Position numbers and translations under genes: made by a program. The notes beneath the pieces were generated by a model. That model saw nothing but the letters and a program-made list of their open reading frames with translations, made no database searches and was not told the origin of the DNA. Below are positions 1 through 8,996 of a stretch of 64,000 nt of DNA, in pieces (position 1 is the stretch's first letter; every line of letters starts with the position of its first letter). Origin of the DNA: Duganella aceris. GTDB lineage: Bacteria; Pseudomonadota; Gammaproteobacteria; Burkholderiales; Burkholderiaceae_D. The stretch spans positions 62,001 through 126,000 of the forward strand of contig NZ_JAADJT010000008.1 in the NCBI RefSeq assembly GCF_011090165.1. The letters run 5' to 3'.

Positions 1-231
1 CATGCGCGCCGGGTCCGGTTGCAGCTCGGTCAGGAAGGCTTGCCAGTCGGCGTGCACTTTCATCTTGGCGTACTCGTGGTAGTCGAGGCCGGCGCGTTTG
101 AGTTTCGAGTCCTCCAGCGGGAAGCCCAGCGGTTCGATCAGATGCAGCTGGGCGCCGGTGTTGGCGCACAGGCGGATGACGTTGCCGGTGTTGGGCGGGA
201 TTTCCGGGTGGACCAGGACGACGTGGAACAA
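1..231 (-). CDS. trmL: tRNA (cytidine(34)-2'-O)-methyltransferase, 3' part cut off by window edge
   Basis: Only the first 77 codons are inside the window. The N-terminus reads [17 protein letters not shown] followed by IRLCANTG and LHLIEPLGF, the typical start of the small SPOUT methyltransferases TrmL/YibK, which 2'-O-methylate the wobble base of tRNA-Leu. The start is a TTG at 231, chosen because GAGGAG lies 7-10 bases upstream and no ATG is available before the family motif. It follows comF on the same strand with a 34-base gap, so the two may be cotranscribed. Family assignment is firm; the catalytic knot region is outside the window. Confidence 0.87.
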   Translation of the reverse strand, partial: MFHVVLVHPEIPPNTGNVIRLCANTGAQLHLIEPLGFPLEDSKLKRAGLDYHEYAKMKVHADWQAFLTELQPDPARM

Positions 232-265
232 GGCGATTCTCCTCAGATGAATGTATTCAATGCGT

Positions 266-1288
266 TCAATGCGGCGGCGTGCGGGCGAACACCAGGTTGC
301 TCACGCGCGCGGCGCCGTGGCGCTTCAATGTTGCCGCCAGTTCGTTCAGGGTGCGGCCGCTGGTCATGACGTCGTCGACGACGCCGATGTGGCGGCCCTG
401 CACCAGCGCCGGATCCGCGATGGCGAAGGCGCCGGCGATGTTTTGCTGGCGCAGCTCCGGCGCGACGCTGCTTTGCGCCGCCGTTTCGCGTACCCGGCTG
501 ATCAGGCGCGGATGCAGTGCGACGCCAAGTCCGCGCGCCAGCGGTTTGGCGATTTCCAGCGACTGGTTGTAGCCGCGTTCGGCCAGCCGGCGCGGGCCCA
601 GCGGCACCGGGCAGAGCAGGGCGGGCAGCACGAAGCCGGGCTGCAGCAGCACGGCGTCGCGCAGCAGGCGGGCGAACAGCGCCGCCAGCGCCAGCCTGTG
701 GCCGAATTTCAGTTGCAGCACCAGCTGGTCGATCGGCAGCGCGTAATCCGCCGCGACCAGCGTGACGTCGAACGCCGGCGGATGGACGCGGCATGCGCCG
801 CACAGCTGGCTTGCAACCGCGCCGCGCAGCGCCAAGGCGTTGTCCAGCGGCGAACCGGCGGCCGGCAAGTCCGTCGCGGCGGCCAGCGACGAACCGGTGG
901 CCAGCGAGGAACCGGTGGCAGGCGACGAACCGGTGGCAGGCGACGATCCGGTGGCAGGCGGCGATCCGGCGGCGGCGGCGACCAGCGGCGAAGCTGCGGC
1001 GGCCGGCGAGCCCGTCACCGCGCCCGGCAGCGGGTTGGCGCAGCGGGGACAGCGGGGCGCAGCGTCGCGCTGGCTGCCGAAAAACTGGGCGGCGCAGCCG
1101 GCGCACAACAGCTCGTCGCTGTCGCCGGCGTCCTGCGCCCTGTGCAGCTGGCCGCACAGGGCGCAGGACGCCGGCAGCAGGCCGCGCAACAGCGCCGCGC
1201 CGCTCGCGTGCAACACGCCGCGCAGCGCGCCGTGCGCGGAAACGGCCATCGCGCCGCGTCTTGCATACCCAGCCAGCTTGCCATTCAT
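266..1288 (-). CDS. comF: ComF family amidophosphoribosyltransferase-like protein
   Basis: ComF/GntX family: N-terminal zinc-ribbon cysteines (CALC, CAGC, CPRC, CGAC) and a C-terminal phosphoribosyltransferase fold with the PRPP-loop [11 protein letters not shown] near the end. Known members support DNA uptake for transformation or use of DNA as nutrient; the exact activity is unsettled. The start at 1288 is an ATG preceded by GGGAG at 6 bases; an in-frame TTG at 1339 would add 17 residues but has no visible ribosome site. Odd point: between CPRC and CGAC there is an insertion of about 60 residues rich in Ala, Ser, Thr and Gly, including PATGSS-type hexapeptides encoded by 18-bp tandem repeats. 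Divergent from the downstream methyltransferase gene. Confidence 0.85.
   Translation of the reverse strand: MNGKLAGYARRGAMAVSAHGALRGVLHASGAALLRGLLPASCALCGQLHRAQDAGDSDELLCAGCAAQFFGSQRDAAPRCPRCANPLPGAVTGSPAAAASPLVAAAAGSPPATGSSPATGSSPATGSSLATGSSLAAATDLPAAGSPLDNALALRGAVASQLCGACRVHPPAFDVTLVAADYALPIDQLVLQLKFGHRLALAALFARLLRDAVLLQPGFVLPALLCPVPLGPRRLAERGYNQSLEIAKPLARGLGVALHPRLISRVRETAAQSSVAPELRQQNIAGAFAIADPALVQGRHIGVVDDVMTSGRTLNELAATLKRHGAARVSNLVFARTPPH
885..974. repeat. 18-bp tandem repeat inside comF (about five units)
   Basis: Units begin at 885, 903, 921, 939 and 957; the first four differ by one to three bases, the fifth is degenerate. On the minus strand they encode repeated [12 protein letters not shown] hexapeptides inserted in the middle of the zinc-ribbon region of ComF. 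The period is a multiple of three, so copy-number change would keep the reading frame. Confidence 0.8.
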
Positions 1289-1382
1289 GCCACGCTCCCG
1301 GCCAAAAAACGCGGCGGTCGGCGTCGCGTTCGCGTTCAACCATGTACACTGCCGACATTATCGCATTTCACCAGACCGTACT

Positions 1383-2312
1383 ATGGAAGTCCCCGCAAAT
1401 CCCCCCAAATTGAGCGCCCCGATCGACCTGGAACGCGTGCGCCGCCTGTTTTCCCGTCCCGACCGGATCGCCGCCGCCGATTTCCTGCGCCGCGAAATCT
1501 CCTCGCGCATGTTCGACCGGCTGGAATTGATCAAAATCGCCCCGCAGCGCGTGCTGGATGCCGGCTGCGGCGTCGGCGCCGACCTGGCGCCGCTGCAAAA
1601 ATCCTATCCGGCCGCCCAGATCCTGGGCCTGGACGCCGCCGAGCCGATGATCCGCGCGGCGCGGGGGCCGGCGGCGGCCAGGCAATCGTCGCTGAACCAG
1701 TTGCTGAGCAAGCTGCTGCCGGCCAAGACCGGCGTCGACCTGATCTGCGGCGATTTTTCCGATCTGCCGCTGGCGCCGAACTCGGTCGACCTGGTCTGGT
1801 CCAACCTGGCGCTGCATTGGCACCCGCAGCCGCACCGCGTGTTCGCCGAATGGCGCCGCGTACTGCGCGTCAACAGCCTGCTGATGTTTTCGTGCTTCGG
1901 CCCGGACACCTTCCGCGAACTGCGCGCCGCCTTCGCCGAGGCCGACCTGGCCGAGCACGTGCTGCCCTTCGTCGACATGCACGACTTCGGCGACCAGCTG
2001 GTGCAGGTCGGATTCTCGACCCCGGTGCTGGACATGGAAGTCATCACCGTCACCTACGACACGCCCGAGGCGCTGCTGGCCGACGTGCGCGCCATGGGCG
2101 GCAATCCGCTGTCGACGCTGCGCCGCAGCCTGATGGGCAAGCAAGCCTGGCGCCGCATGCTGGCCGCGCTGGAGCGCGGACGCCGTCCCGACGGCAAACT
2201 GGGCCTGAGTTTCGAGGTGATCTACGGTCACGCCTTCCGGCCGGCGCCGAAAGTGACGTCCAAGGGCGAGGCCATCATCCGCTTCGATTTGCCCCGCAAG
2301 CCGCGCCAGTAG
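1383..2312 (+). CDS. SAM-dependent methyltransferase, BioC-like
   Basis: 309-residue class I methyltransferase. Motif I VLDAGCGVGAD is near residue 60, the acidic LGLDAAEPMI strand follows, then DLICGDFSDLPL and the post-motif DLVWSNLALHWHPQP that is typical of BioC (malonyl-ACP O-methyltransferase, first step of pimelate synthesis for biotin). The C-terminal half with LMFSCFGPDTFREL also fits BioC-type proteins of Burkholderiales. No bio genes are adjacent, so the substrate is inferred from motif similarity only. ATG 1383 is the start just after the divergent promoter region shared with comF; the open frame extends upstream only as antisense of comF. Confidence 0.75.
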   Translation: MEVPANPPKLSAPIDLERVRRLFSRPDRIAAADFLRREISSRMFDRLELIKIAPQRVLDAGCGVGADLAPLQKSYPAAQILGLDAAEPMIRAARGPAAARQSSLNQLLSKLLPAKTGVDLICGDFSDLPLAPNSVDLVWSNLALHWHPQPHRVFAEWRRVLRVNSLLMFSCFGPDTFRELRAAFAEADLAEHVLPFVDMHDFGDQLVQVGFSTPVLDMEVITVTYDTPEALLADVRAMGGNPLSTLRRSLMGKQAWRRMLAALERGRRPDGKLGLSFEVIYGHAFRPAPKVTSKGEAIIRFDLPRKPRQ

Positions 2313-2726
2313 CGGGTTTGCGGAAATGGTGCGTTGCACACTGTGGTAAAGCTGAGTGCGCCCGGCGACACACAATAGTTGTGAAATGGATTATTTCTTG
2401 ATGCTCGTCGTTGTTGTTCTATATAATCATTCACTAATTTTGCCAGCCTGTCATTTCGCCAGCTATAAACCAGCGAGTGGAAGGCGGTGTCGGCAAATAC
2501 GAGCACGAACGAGCATTTGAATTAAGCAGAATCGAGCGTTGGCGTTGTTCCTGAGCAGTATGTAGGGGCGGCGCGGATGTTCTCAAGGTCCCGCAGCGGC
2601 CCGCGTTGAAAAAACCGGGCAGCATGGGGCCTGAAGTTGTTTAAGGAGCGGCGCCGGTTCAGTTCACCGAAATCCGGAGTCGTTAAAAAAATAAATTTTT
2701 TAATTTCTTGGGTGGTTGGGGAAAAC
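2313..2726 (+). other. Intergenic leader region upstream of the cox operon
   Basis: A 414-base stretch without a convincing gene. It is clearly more AT-rich than the genes around it, especially 2380-2470 and 2680-2710. It holds a promoter-like pair (2398-2427), which would give coxB an untranslated leader of about 290 bases. No ORF here has both a start with a ribosome site and a recognisable product. Confidence 0.6.
2398..2427 (+). promoter_or_regulatory. Candidate sigma-70 promoter of the cox operon
   Basis: TTGATG (2398-2403) and TATAAT (2422-2427) separated by 18 bases, in the AT-rich part of the leader. The -10 matches consensus fully, the -35 in four of six positions. No mapping data; the long leader leaves room for a second promoter closer to coxB. 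Confidence 0.45.
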
Positions 2727-3944
2727 ATGAAACATGCGAAGCGACTTCAATCGTTGATGCTCGGGCTGGCCATCCTGGCAGCCGGAATCCCAGCGTGGGC
2801 AGCTGACACCGCAGCAGGTACCTATGCCGCAGCGACCGGCGGCACCGGCGGCCCCGTCGCCGGCCAGATCAACCTGCAACCCCCAGCGACGCAGATCGCG
2901 ACCGAAATCTACAGCCTGCACAACTGGATGATGATCGTCTGCCTGGTCATCTTCTTCGCCGTGTTCGGCGTGATGTTCTACTCCATCTTCAAGCACCGCA
3001 AATCGCTGGGCCACAAGCCGGCCACCTTCCACGAATCGACCGCCGTTGAAATCGCCTGGACCGTGGTGCCGTTCCTGATCGTGATCGGCATGGCGCTGCC
3101 CGCCACCCGCACCGTGGTCGGCATGAAGGACACCTCCAACGCCGACATCACCATCAAGGCCACCGGCATGCAGTGGAAGTGGGGCTACGACTACCTGAAG
3201 GGCGAGGGCGAGGGCATTTCCTTCCTGTCCAACCTGTCGACCCCGCGTTCGCAAGTGGGCGCGCCCGGCTTCGAGCCGACCGAGAAGCGCGGCGACAACT
3301 ACCTGATGGAAGTCGACAACGAGATCGTGGTGCCGGTGAAGAAGAAAATCCGCGTGGTCACCACCGCCAACGACGTGATCCACTCGTGGTCGATCCCGGC
3401 CTTCGGCGTCAAGCAGGATGCGATTCCCGGCTTCGTGCGCGACACCTGGTTCCGCGCCGAACACACCGGCACCTATCGCGGCTACTGCTCCGAGCTGTGC
3501 GGCAAGGAACACGCGTTCATGCCGATCGTGGTCAAGGTCGTCACCGACGCCGAGTACACCGCCTGGGTCGACGGCAAGAAAAAGGAAATGGCCGCGCTGG
3601 CCGACGATCCGAACAAGACCTGGACCATCGACGAGCTGAAAACCAAGGGCGAAAAAGTCTACACCACCAATTGCGTGGTCTGCCACCAGGCCAACGGCAA
3701 GGGCGTACCGGGCGCGTTCGCGCCGCTGGACGGCTCCGAAGTGGTCAATGGCCCCAAAGCCGAACAGATCAACGTTCTGCTGCACGGCAAGAAGAGCGGC
3801 AAGTACTCCGCCGAGATGCCGGGCTGGAAACAGCTGTCGGACACCGACATCGCCGCCGTCATCACCTATACCCGTAACAGCTGGTCGAACAAGGCCGCCG
3901 AAAACATCGTTCAACCAGCCGAAGTTGTGGCTGCACGTAAGTAA
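2727..3944 (+). CDS. coxB: Cytochrome c oxidase subunit II with fused cytochrome c domain
   Basis: 405 residues. A signal peptide (ends near PAWAAD) is followed by two TM helices (IVCLVIFFAVFGVMFY and VVPFLIVIGMALPA), a cupredoxin domain carrying the binuclear CuA site (YCSELCGKEHAFM) and a C-terminal cytochrome c domain with CVVCH heme attachment. The protein accepts electrons from cytochrome c and passes them through CuA to heme a in subunit I at the cytoplasmic membrane. ATG 2727 was chosen because the signal peptide follows directly; the open frame extends 90 bases further upstream without a ribosome site. First gene of the cox operon; the next gene begins 15 bases after the stop. Confidence 0.96.
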   Translation: MKHAKRLQSLMLGLAILAAGIPAWAADTAAGTYAAATGGTGGPVAGQINLQPPATQIATEIYSLHNWMMIVCLVIFFAVFGVMFYSIFKHRKSLGHKPATFHESTAVEIAWTVVPFLIVIGMALPATRTVVGMKDTSNADITIKATGMQWKWGYDYLKGEGEGISFLSNLSTPRSQVGAPGFEPTEKRGDNYLMEVDNEIVVPVKKKIRVVTTANDVIHSWSIPAFGVKQDAIPGFVRDTWFRAEHTGTYRGYCSELCGKEHAFMPIVVKVVTDAEYTAWVDGKKKEMAALADDPNKTWTIDELKTKGEKVYTTNCVVCHQANGKGVPGAFAPLDGSEVVNGPKAEQINVLLHGKKSGKYSAEMPGWKQLSDTDIAAVITYTRNSWSNKAAENIVQPAEVVAARK

Positions 3945-3959
3945 TCAGGAGCGTTACAA

Positions 3960-5555
3960 ATGAGCACAAGCACCCTGGATCACGCACACGATCACGCCCA
4001 TGACCATGCGCACGACCATCCGCATGGATTGTCGCGCTGGCTGTTCGCCACCAACCATAAAGACATCGGTACGCTGTACCTGTGGTTCGCCTTCGTCATG
4101 CTGCTGTCCGGCGGCGTGCTGGCGCTGATGATCCGCACCGAGCTGTTCCAGCCCGGCCTGCAGTTCTTCCAGCCGGAGTTCTTCAACCAGCTGACCACCA
4201 TGCACGGCCTGGTGATGGTGTTCGGCGCCATCATGCCGGCCTTCGTCGGCTTCGCCAACTGGATGATCCCGCTGCAGATCGGCGCCTCCGACATGGCGTT
4301 CGCCCGCATGAACAACTTCTCGTTCTGGCTGCTGCCGCCGGCCGCGCTGCTGCTGGCGACCTCGTTCCTGGTGCCGGGCGGCGCCACCGCCGCCGGCTGG
4401 ACGCTGTACGCGCCGCTGTCGACCCAGATGGGACCGGGCATGGACATGGCGATCTTCGCCATGCACCTGATGGGCGCCTCGTCGATCATGGGCTCGATCA
4501 ACATCATCGTCACCATCCTCAACATGCGCGCGCCGGGCATGACGCTGATGCGCATGCCGATGTTCTGCTGGACCTGGCTGATCACCGCCTACCTGCTGAT
4601 CGCCGTGATGCCGGTGCTGGCCGGCGCCATCACCATGACGCTGACCGACCGCCACTTCGGCACCACCTTCTTTAACGCGGCCGCCGGCGGCGACCCGGTC
4701 ATGTACCAGCACATCTTCTGGTTCTTCGGCCACCCCGAGGTGTACATCATGATTCTGCCGGCGTTCGGCATCGTCTCGCAGATCCTGCCGGCCTTCGCCC
4801 GCAAGCAGCTGTTCGGCTACGCCTCGATGGTGTACGCCACCGCCTCGATCGCGATCCTGTCGTTCATCGTCTGGGCCCACCACATGTTCACCACCGGCAT
4901 GCCGGTGACCTCGCAGCTGTTCTTCATGTACGCCACCATGCTGATCGCGGTGCCGACCGGCGTCAAAGTGTTCAACTGGATCGCCACCATGTGGAAGGGC
5001 TCGATGACCTTTGAAACCCCGATGCTGTTCTCGGTCGGCTTCATCTTCGTGTTCACCATCGGCGGTTTCACCGGCCTGATCCTGGCCGTGACCCCGATCG
5101 ACATCCAGCTGCAAGATACGTATTACGTGGTCGCCCACTTCCACTACGTGCTGGTGGCCGGCTCGCTGTTCGCGCTGTTCGCCGGCTTCTACTACTGGTC
5201 GCCGAAATGGACCGGCCACATGTACAACGAAACCATGGGCAAGACCCACTTCTGGCTGTCGCTGATCAGCTTCAACGTCACCTTCTTCCCGATGCACTTC
5301 CTGGGGCTGGCCGGCATGCCGCGCCGCTACGCCGACTACTCGGCGCAGTTCACCGACTACAACATGGTCGCCACCATCGGCGCCTTCGGTTTCGGCCTGT
5401 CGCAAGTGTTCTTCCTGTTCTGCGTGGTGCTGCCGACCATTCGCGGCGGCAAGAAGGCGGAAGCCAAGCCATGGGAAGGCGCCGAAGGGCTGGAGTGGAC
5501 CGTGCCGTCGCCGGCGCCGTTCCACACCTTTGAAACGCCACCGCAGTTCAAATAA
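3960..5555 (+). CDS. ctaD: Cytochrome c oxidase subunit I
   Basis: 531 residues, the usual length for aa3-type subunit I. It has the catalytic-core signatures: HPEVY (CuB histidine and cross-linked tyrosine), HHMF (CuB histidines) and VAHFHYVL (heme a3/heme a ligands), with about 12 TM helices. It reduces oxygen and pumps protons. The N-terminus is a His/Asp run ([17 protein letters not shown]) before the first conserved block [10 protein letters not shown], a tail seen in related betaproteobacteria and plausibly metal-binding. GGAGCG lies just upstream of ATG 3960. Confidence 0.97.
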   Translation: MSTSTLDHAHDHAHDHAHDHPHGLSRWLFATNHKDIGTLYLWFAFVMLLSGGVLALMIRTELFQPGLQFFQPEFFNQLTTMHGLVMVFGAIMPAFVGFANWMIPLQIGASDMAFARMNNFSFWLLPPAALLLATSFLVPGGATAAGWTLYAPLSTQMGPGMDMAIFAMHLMGASSIMGSINIIVTILNMRAPGMTLMRMPMFCWTWLITAYLLIAVMPVLAGAITMTLTDRHFGTTFFNAAAGGDPVMYQHIFWFFGHPEVYIMILPAFGIVSQILPAFARKQLFGYASMVYATASIAILSFIVWAHHMFTTGMPVTSQLFFMYATMLIAVPTGVKVFNWIATMWKGSMTFETPMLFSVGFIFVFTIGGFTGLILAVTPIDIQLQDTYYVVAHFHYVLVAGSLFALFAGFYYWSPKWTGHMYNETMGKTHFWLSLISFNVTFFPMHFLGLAGMPRRYADYSAQFTDYNMVATIGAFGFGLSQVFFLFCVVLPTIRGGKKAEAKPWEGAEGLEWTVPSPAPFHTFETPPQFK

Positions 5556-5557
5556 CC

Positions 5558-5665
5558 ATGGCCGAACAAAAGAAACCGAACAACCTCAAGACCGCCCTGT
5601 TGCTGGGCGGGCTGGTGCTGTTCTTCTTCGCCTCGGTGTTCGTCAAGCGCATCTGGCTGAGCTGA
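5558..5665 (+). CDS. Cytochrome oxidase small assembly protein (35 aa)
   Basis: 35 residues, starting MAEQKKPNNLKTALLLGG and ending KRIWLS, with one TM helix formed by ALLLGGLVLFFFASVFV. It begins 2 bases after the ctaD stop and ends directly before the ctaG GTG start, so it is translated within the operon. Small single-TM proteins at exactly this position are annotated in Burkholderiales as cytochrome oxidase small assembly protein; the biochemical role is not established. Confidence 0.8.
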   Translation: MAEQKKPNNLKTALLLGGLVLFFFASVFVKRIWLS

Positions 5666-5666
5666 C

Positions 5667-6257
5667 GTGAGCGAAGAACAGGAAACACGCGGCTTGAACC
5701 GCACGCTGCTGGGCAAGCTGATCGTCATCGCCATCCTGATGTTCGGCTTCGCCTACGCCTTGAACCCGTTCTACCGCCAGATCTGCGAAGCGCTGGGGCT
5801 GAACGTGTTGACGCAGCAGGATGGCACGGTCGCGCTGGACCAGAACACCCAGGTCGACAAGAGCCGCGACGTGGTCATCGAGTTCGACGGCAATGCGCAA
5901 GGCCCGTGGCGCTTCCGGCCGACGGTCAACACCATGACCGTCCACCCGGGCGAGCTGAACACGGTGATGTACGAGGTGGTCAATACGCAGAACCGCGAGA
6001 TGAACGCGCAGGCCATTCCGAGCTACGCGCCGCAGAACGCGATGCAGCACTTCAAGAAAGTCGAATGCTTCTGCTTCAAGCAGCAGACGCTGAAACCGAA
6101 CGAGGCGCGGCAGATGCCGGTGGTATTCTTCATCGATCCGAAGCTGCCGAGGGATGTGAAGACCATCACGCTGTCGTACACCTTCTTTGAAGTCGGCGGC
6201 GGCCTGGTCAAGACCGCGGCAAACGAAAGCGCAGGGAATGGAACCGCCAAAAGATAA
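5667..6257 (+). CDS. ctaG: Cytochrome c oxidase assembly protein CtaG/Cox11
   Basis: 196 residues with one N-terminal TM helix (LIVIAILMFGFAYAL) followed by a periplasmic Cox11 domain. The copper-binding motif FKKVECFCFKQQ with CFCF is present, as is the conserved FFIDPKL block. The protein delivers copper to CuB of subunit I. The start is a GTG one base after the stop of the preceding 35-residue protein. The gene overlaps the following DUF2970 gene by 20 bases. Confidence 0.95.
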   Translation: MSEEQETRGLNRTLLGKLIVIAILMFGFAYALNPFYRQICEALGLNVLTQQDGTVALDQNTQVDKSRDVVIEFDGNAQGPWRFRPTVNTMTVHPGELNTVMYEVVNTQNREMNAQAIPSYAPQNAMQHFKKVECFCFKQQTLKPNEARQMPVVFFIDPKLPRDVKTITLSYTFFEVGGGLVKTAANESAGNGTAKR

Positions 6258-6450
6258 ACCGCAGCAAGCGTCTTTCATGTATGCGATGAAGGCGGTGATC
6301 TGGTCGTTCTTCGGCCTGCGCCGCAAAAGCGATTTCGAGACGGATTCGGCCAAGCTGAACCCGCTGCACATCGTGATCGCCGCCGTGCTGGCCGTGGCCC
6401 TGTTCATCGGGTTGCTGATTACAATCGTCAAATTAGTCGTGTCTAAGTAA
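6238..6450 (+). CDS. DUF2970 domain small membrane protein
   Basis: 70 residues starting MEPPKDKPQQASFMYAMK, with the WSFFGLRRKSDFE block and one C-terminal TM helix (IVIAAVLAVALFIGLLITIV). This matches the DUF2970 family, found in betaproteobacterial cox operons between ctaG and ctaE; its function is unknown. ATG 6238 overlaps the end of ctaG by 20 bases and is preceded by GCAGGGA. Confidence 0.85.
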   Translation: MEPPKDKPQQASFMYAMKAVIWSFFGLRRKSDFETDSAKLNPLHIVIAAVLAVALFIGLLITIVKLVVSK

Positions 6451-6478
6451 CGTGTCTAAGTAAATTAGGGAGATGAAG

Positions 6479-7339
6479 ATGAGTTCGCATAACGCCACGG
6501 CGCCGTATTACTTTGTACCAGGTCCATCCAAATGGCCGCTGTTCGCCGGCATCTCGCTGCTGGTGACGATGATCGGCGCCTCGGCGTGGGTCAACGACGC
6601 CTCCTGGGGCCCGGCGGTCAACTTCGTCGGCCTGGCCGCCGTCATCGCCGTGCTGTACTTCTGGTTCGGCGACGCCATCAAGGAATCCGAATCCGGCCAG
6701 TACAGCCAGCGCATCGACCACTCGTACCGCTGGTCGATGGCCTGGTTCATCTTCTCCGAGGTGATGTTCTTCGGCGCCTTCTTCGGCGCGCTGTTCTACG
6801 CCCGCACCATCACCATGCCGTGGCTGGGCGACCTGGACCACAAGTTCATCTGGCCGGACTTCGCCGCGCACTGGGGCAACACCGGCCCGGCCGGCGTGGT
6901 CGAGTCGTTCAAGACCATGGGCCCGTTCCCGATCCCGACCATCAACACCGCGCTGCTGCTGACCTCGGGCCTGACGCTGACCATCTCGCACCACGCGCTG
7001 CGTGCCGGCCACCGCGCGCAGACCGCGATCTGGCTGTTCGCCACCGTGCTGCTGGGCGCCGTCTTCATGGGCTTCCAGGCCTACGAATACATGCACGCCT
7101 ACAGCGAGCTGAATCTGAAGCTGACCTCGGGCGTGTACGGTTCGACCTTCTTCATGCTGACCGGCTTCCACGGTTTCCACGTGACGATGGGCGCGATCAT
7201 GCTGTCGGTGGTGCTGTACCGCGTGCTCAAGGGTCACTTCACGCCGGAGAATCACTTCGCGTTCGAAGGCGCGGCCTGGTATTGGCACTTCGTCGACGTG
7301 GTCTGGCTGGGTCTGTACGTCGTGGTGTACTGGCTGTAA
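6479..7339 (+). CDS. ctaE: Cytochrome c oxidase subunit III
   Basis: 286 residues with seven predicted TM helices. Typical subunit III blocks are present: YYFVPGPSKWP at the start, FIFSEVMFFGAFFGALFY, HHALRAGHR, GFQAYEY and the C-terminal WYWHFVDVVWLGLYVVVYWL. The start at 6479 was preferred over the ATG at 6473 because AGGGAG (6467-6472) is directly adjacent to 6473 but 6 bases from 6479. It is followed by a strong intrinsic terminator, so it closes the first cox transcription unit. Confidence 0.95.
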   Translation: MSSHNATAPYYFVPGPSKWPLFAGISLLVTMIGASAWVNDASWGPAVNFVGLAAVIAVLYFWFGDAIKESESGQYSQRIDHSYRWSMAWFIFSEVMFFGAFFGALFYARTITMPWLGDLDHKFIWPDFAAHWGNTGPAGVVESFKTMGPFPIPTINTALLLTSGLTLTISHHALRAGHRAQTAIWLFATVLLGAVFMGFQAYEYMHAYSELNLKLTSGVYGSTFFMLTGFHGFHVTMGAIMLSVVLYRVLKGHFTPENHFAFEGAAWYWHFVDVVWLGLYVVVYWL

Positions 7340-7372
7340 GCCAGCCGTAACGGCGCTATAATCCGCTGTAAG

Positions 7373-7410
7373 AAAGCCGCATACGGGGCGTTCCCGGATG
7401 CGGCTTTTTT
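7373..7410 (+). terminator. Rho-independent terminator after ctaE
   Basis: Ten-base stem AAAGCCGCAT/ATGCGGCTTT (7373-7382 with 7398-7407), loop that can itself pair, then a T run to 7410. It lies between ctaE and the convergent twin-TM gene and could serve both directions. Confidence 0.85.
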
Positions 7411-7418
7411 CATGCGCT

Positions 7419-7625
7419 TCAGGTACGGATGCCGGTCGGGTGGATGTAGCCCAGCTTGTAGGCGACCAGGATCAGCACGAACAGCGTGATCGACAGGCCG
7501 ACCCGCAGCGCCAGCGCGTTGACGGTGTTGCTGCTCTTGCCCTTGTCGCGCATCAGGAAAAAGAATGCCGCGCCCAGGCTGCCGAGGATCAGGATGAACG
7601 CAACGATGGCGACGGCAATTTTCAT
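7419..7625 (-). CDS. Twin transmembrane protein, DUF2909 family
   Basis: 68 residues with two TM helices (IAVAIVAFILILGSLGAAFFFL and GLSITLFVLILVAYKLGYI) separated by a short basic-polar stretch, ending HPTGIRT. DUF2909 proteins of this size and layout sit next to cox genes in betaproteobacteria; function unknown. The gene is on the opposite strand to the cox genes and is divergent from surf1, whose ATG is 40 bases from this one. It is too short and too hydrophobic to be a chance frame. Confidence 0.8.
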   Translation of the reverse strand: MKIAVAIVAFILILGSLGAAFFFLMRDKGKSSNTVNALALRVGLSITLFVLILVAYKLGYIHPTGIRT

Positions 7626-7664
7626 AATCGGACCGGACGGGTGGATGGACAGGATTCTATTGTA

Positions 7665-8393
7665 ATGCGTATCAGCTTCCGCTTTAAATTGATTCCCTTC
7701 ATCGCCACGGTGCTGGTGGTGGCGCTCGGCATTTCGCTGGGCAACTGGCAGGAACGCCGCGCCGCGCAAAAGCTGGCCTTGCAGGCGCGGCTGGCCGACG
7801 GCAACGCCGCCGCGCCGCTGACCCTGGACGGCAAGCCGATCGCGGCCGAGGCGGTCGAGTTCCGCCGCGTCGCCATGCGCGGCGAGTTCGTGCGCGACTG
7901 GCCGCTGTACCTGGAAAACCGTCCTTACCAGGGCCGCGCCGGGTTTTATTTGCTGATGCCGTTTAAAATTACGGGATCCGGCATGCACGTGCTGGTCGAG
8001 CGCGGCTGGTTGCCGCGCGATCCGGCGGCGCGCGACAAGTTGCCGGACTACGCCACGCCGCAGGGCGAGGTGGCGCTGCAAGGCGTGGCGCGGCTGAACG
8101 CCGGCCGCGTCATGCAGCTGGGCACGGTGCCGGTGCTGACGCCAAGCGCGATCGTGCTCAACGCCGATCCGCTGCAGCTGGCCAAGGACAGCGGCATGAC
8201 CATGCAGCCGTTCGTGGTCGAGCAGGGTGCCGCGCCGCTGCCGGCCGGCGACGACGCGCGCATCGTGCGCGACTGGCCGGCGCCGTCGCTGGGCGTGGAA
8301 AAACATCAGGGCTACGCCTTCCAGTGGTACGCGCTGGCGGCGATGGCGGTTATCTTCTTTGTAGTGAATGGATGCAGACGTGGAAAAACATAG
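7665..8393 (+). CDS. SURF1 family cytochrome oxidase biogenesis protein
   Basis: 242 residues with an N-terminal TM helix (LIPFIATVLVVALGISLGNWQ), a periplasmic SURF1 domain (GNWQERRAAQK, VEFRRVAMRGEF, ENRPYQGRAGFYLLMPF, LVERGWLPRD) and a C-terminal TM helix. SURF1 proteins assist heme a insertion into subunit I. ATG 7665 was taken because it directly precedes the TM helix. Its end overlaps the next gene by 26 bases. Confidence 0.93.
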   Translation: MRISFRFKLIPFIATVLVVALGISLGNWQERRAAQKLALQARLADGNAAAPLTLDGKPIAAEAVEFRRVAMRGEFVRDWPLYLENRPYQGRAGFYLLMPFKITGSGMHVLVERGWLPRDPAARDKLPDYATPQGEVALQGVARLNAGRVMQLGTVPVLTPSAIVLNADPLQLAKDSGMTMQPFVVEQGAAPLPAGDDARIVRDWPAPSLGVEKHQGYAFQWYALAAMAVIFFVVNGCRRGKT

Positions 8394-8994
8394 CAATTCC
8401 GCAGGACGCTGGAAACTGTTGGCCGTGCTGGCCGTATGCGCCGCGCCGTTGATCGCGTCCTACTTCACCTATTACGTCGTCAAGCCGAAAGGCGGCGTGA
8501 CCAACTACGGCGCGCTGATCGATCCGCGCGCGCATCCGATCCCGGCCATGGCCAGCACCACGCTGGACGGCAAGCCGGCCACGCTGGACGACTACAAGGG
8601 CAAGTGGATCATGCTCAAGGTCGGCCCGTCCGAGTGTCTGCAGGAATGCCAGGACCAGCTGTTCGCGATGCGCCAGCTGCGCACCATGCAGGGCAAGGGC
8701 ATGGAACGCATCGAGCGGGTGTGGATGATCACCGACCAGCAGCCGCTGGAAACGCTGCTGCTGCGCGTCAACGACGGCACCCGCATGCTGCGCGCGCCGG
8801 CCGGCGTGATCGACAAGTGGCTGCCGCTGGAAGGCGGCGCCGGCGACCGCGCCGCCGACCACGTCTACCTGATCGACCCGCTGGGCAACCTGATGATGCG
8901 CTTCCCGAAAGGCGCGGTCTCCAGCGATGTCGAGAAGGTCAAGAAGGTCAACAAGGACATCGCCAAACTGCTGAAGGCTTCCGCGATAGGGTAA
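8368..8994 (+). CDS. SCO1/SenC-like thioredoxin-fold protein of the cox locus
   Basis: 208 residues: one N-terminal TM helix (WKLLAVLAVCAAPLIASYFTYY) and a periplasmic thioredoxin-like domain. The CLQEC pair (C-x3-C) sits where SCO copper chaperones carry CxxxC, and DHVYLIDPLGNLMMRFP matches the SCO C-terminal block. A copper-delivery or redox role in oxidase assembly is inferred. The histidine of canonical SCO proteins may be the H of DHVYL. It overlaps the end of the SURF1 gene and is followed 2 bases later by ctaA. Confidence 0.78.
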   Translation: MDADVEKHSNSAGRWKLLAVLAVCAAPLIASYFTYYVVKPKGGVTNYGALIDPRAHPIPAMASTTLDGKPATLDDYKGKWIMLKVGPSECLQECQDQLFAMRQLRTMQGKGMERIERVWMITDQQPLETLLLRVNDGTRMLRAPAGVIDKWLPLEGGAGDRAADHVYLIDPLGNLMMRFPKGAVSSDVEKVKKVNKDIAKLLKASAIG

Positions 8995-8996
8995 TC

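Noticed and set aside
251-1382. Long plus-strand frames across comF
   Set aside because: Arg/Ala-rich low-complexity translation without domains; antisense of comF. Only the part from 1383 is a real gene.
3954-5525. Very long minus-strand open frame opposite ctaD
   Set aside because: It is His/Gly/Arg/Gln-rich without any motif, the typical antisense shadow of a GC-rich gene; ctaD is certain.
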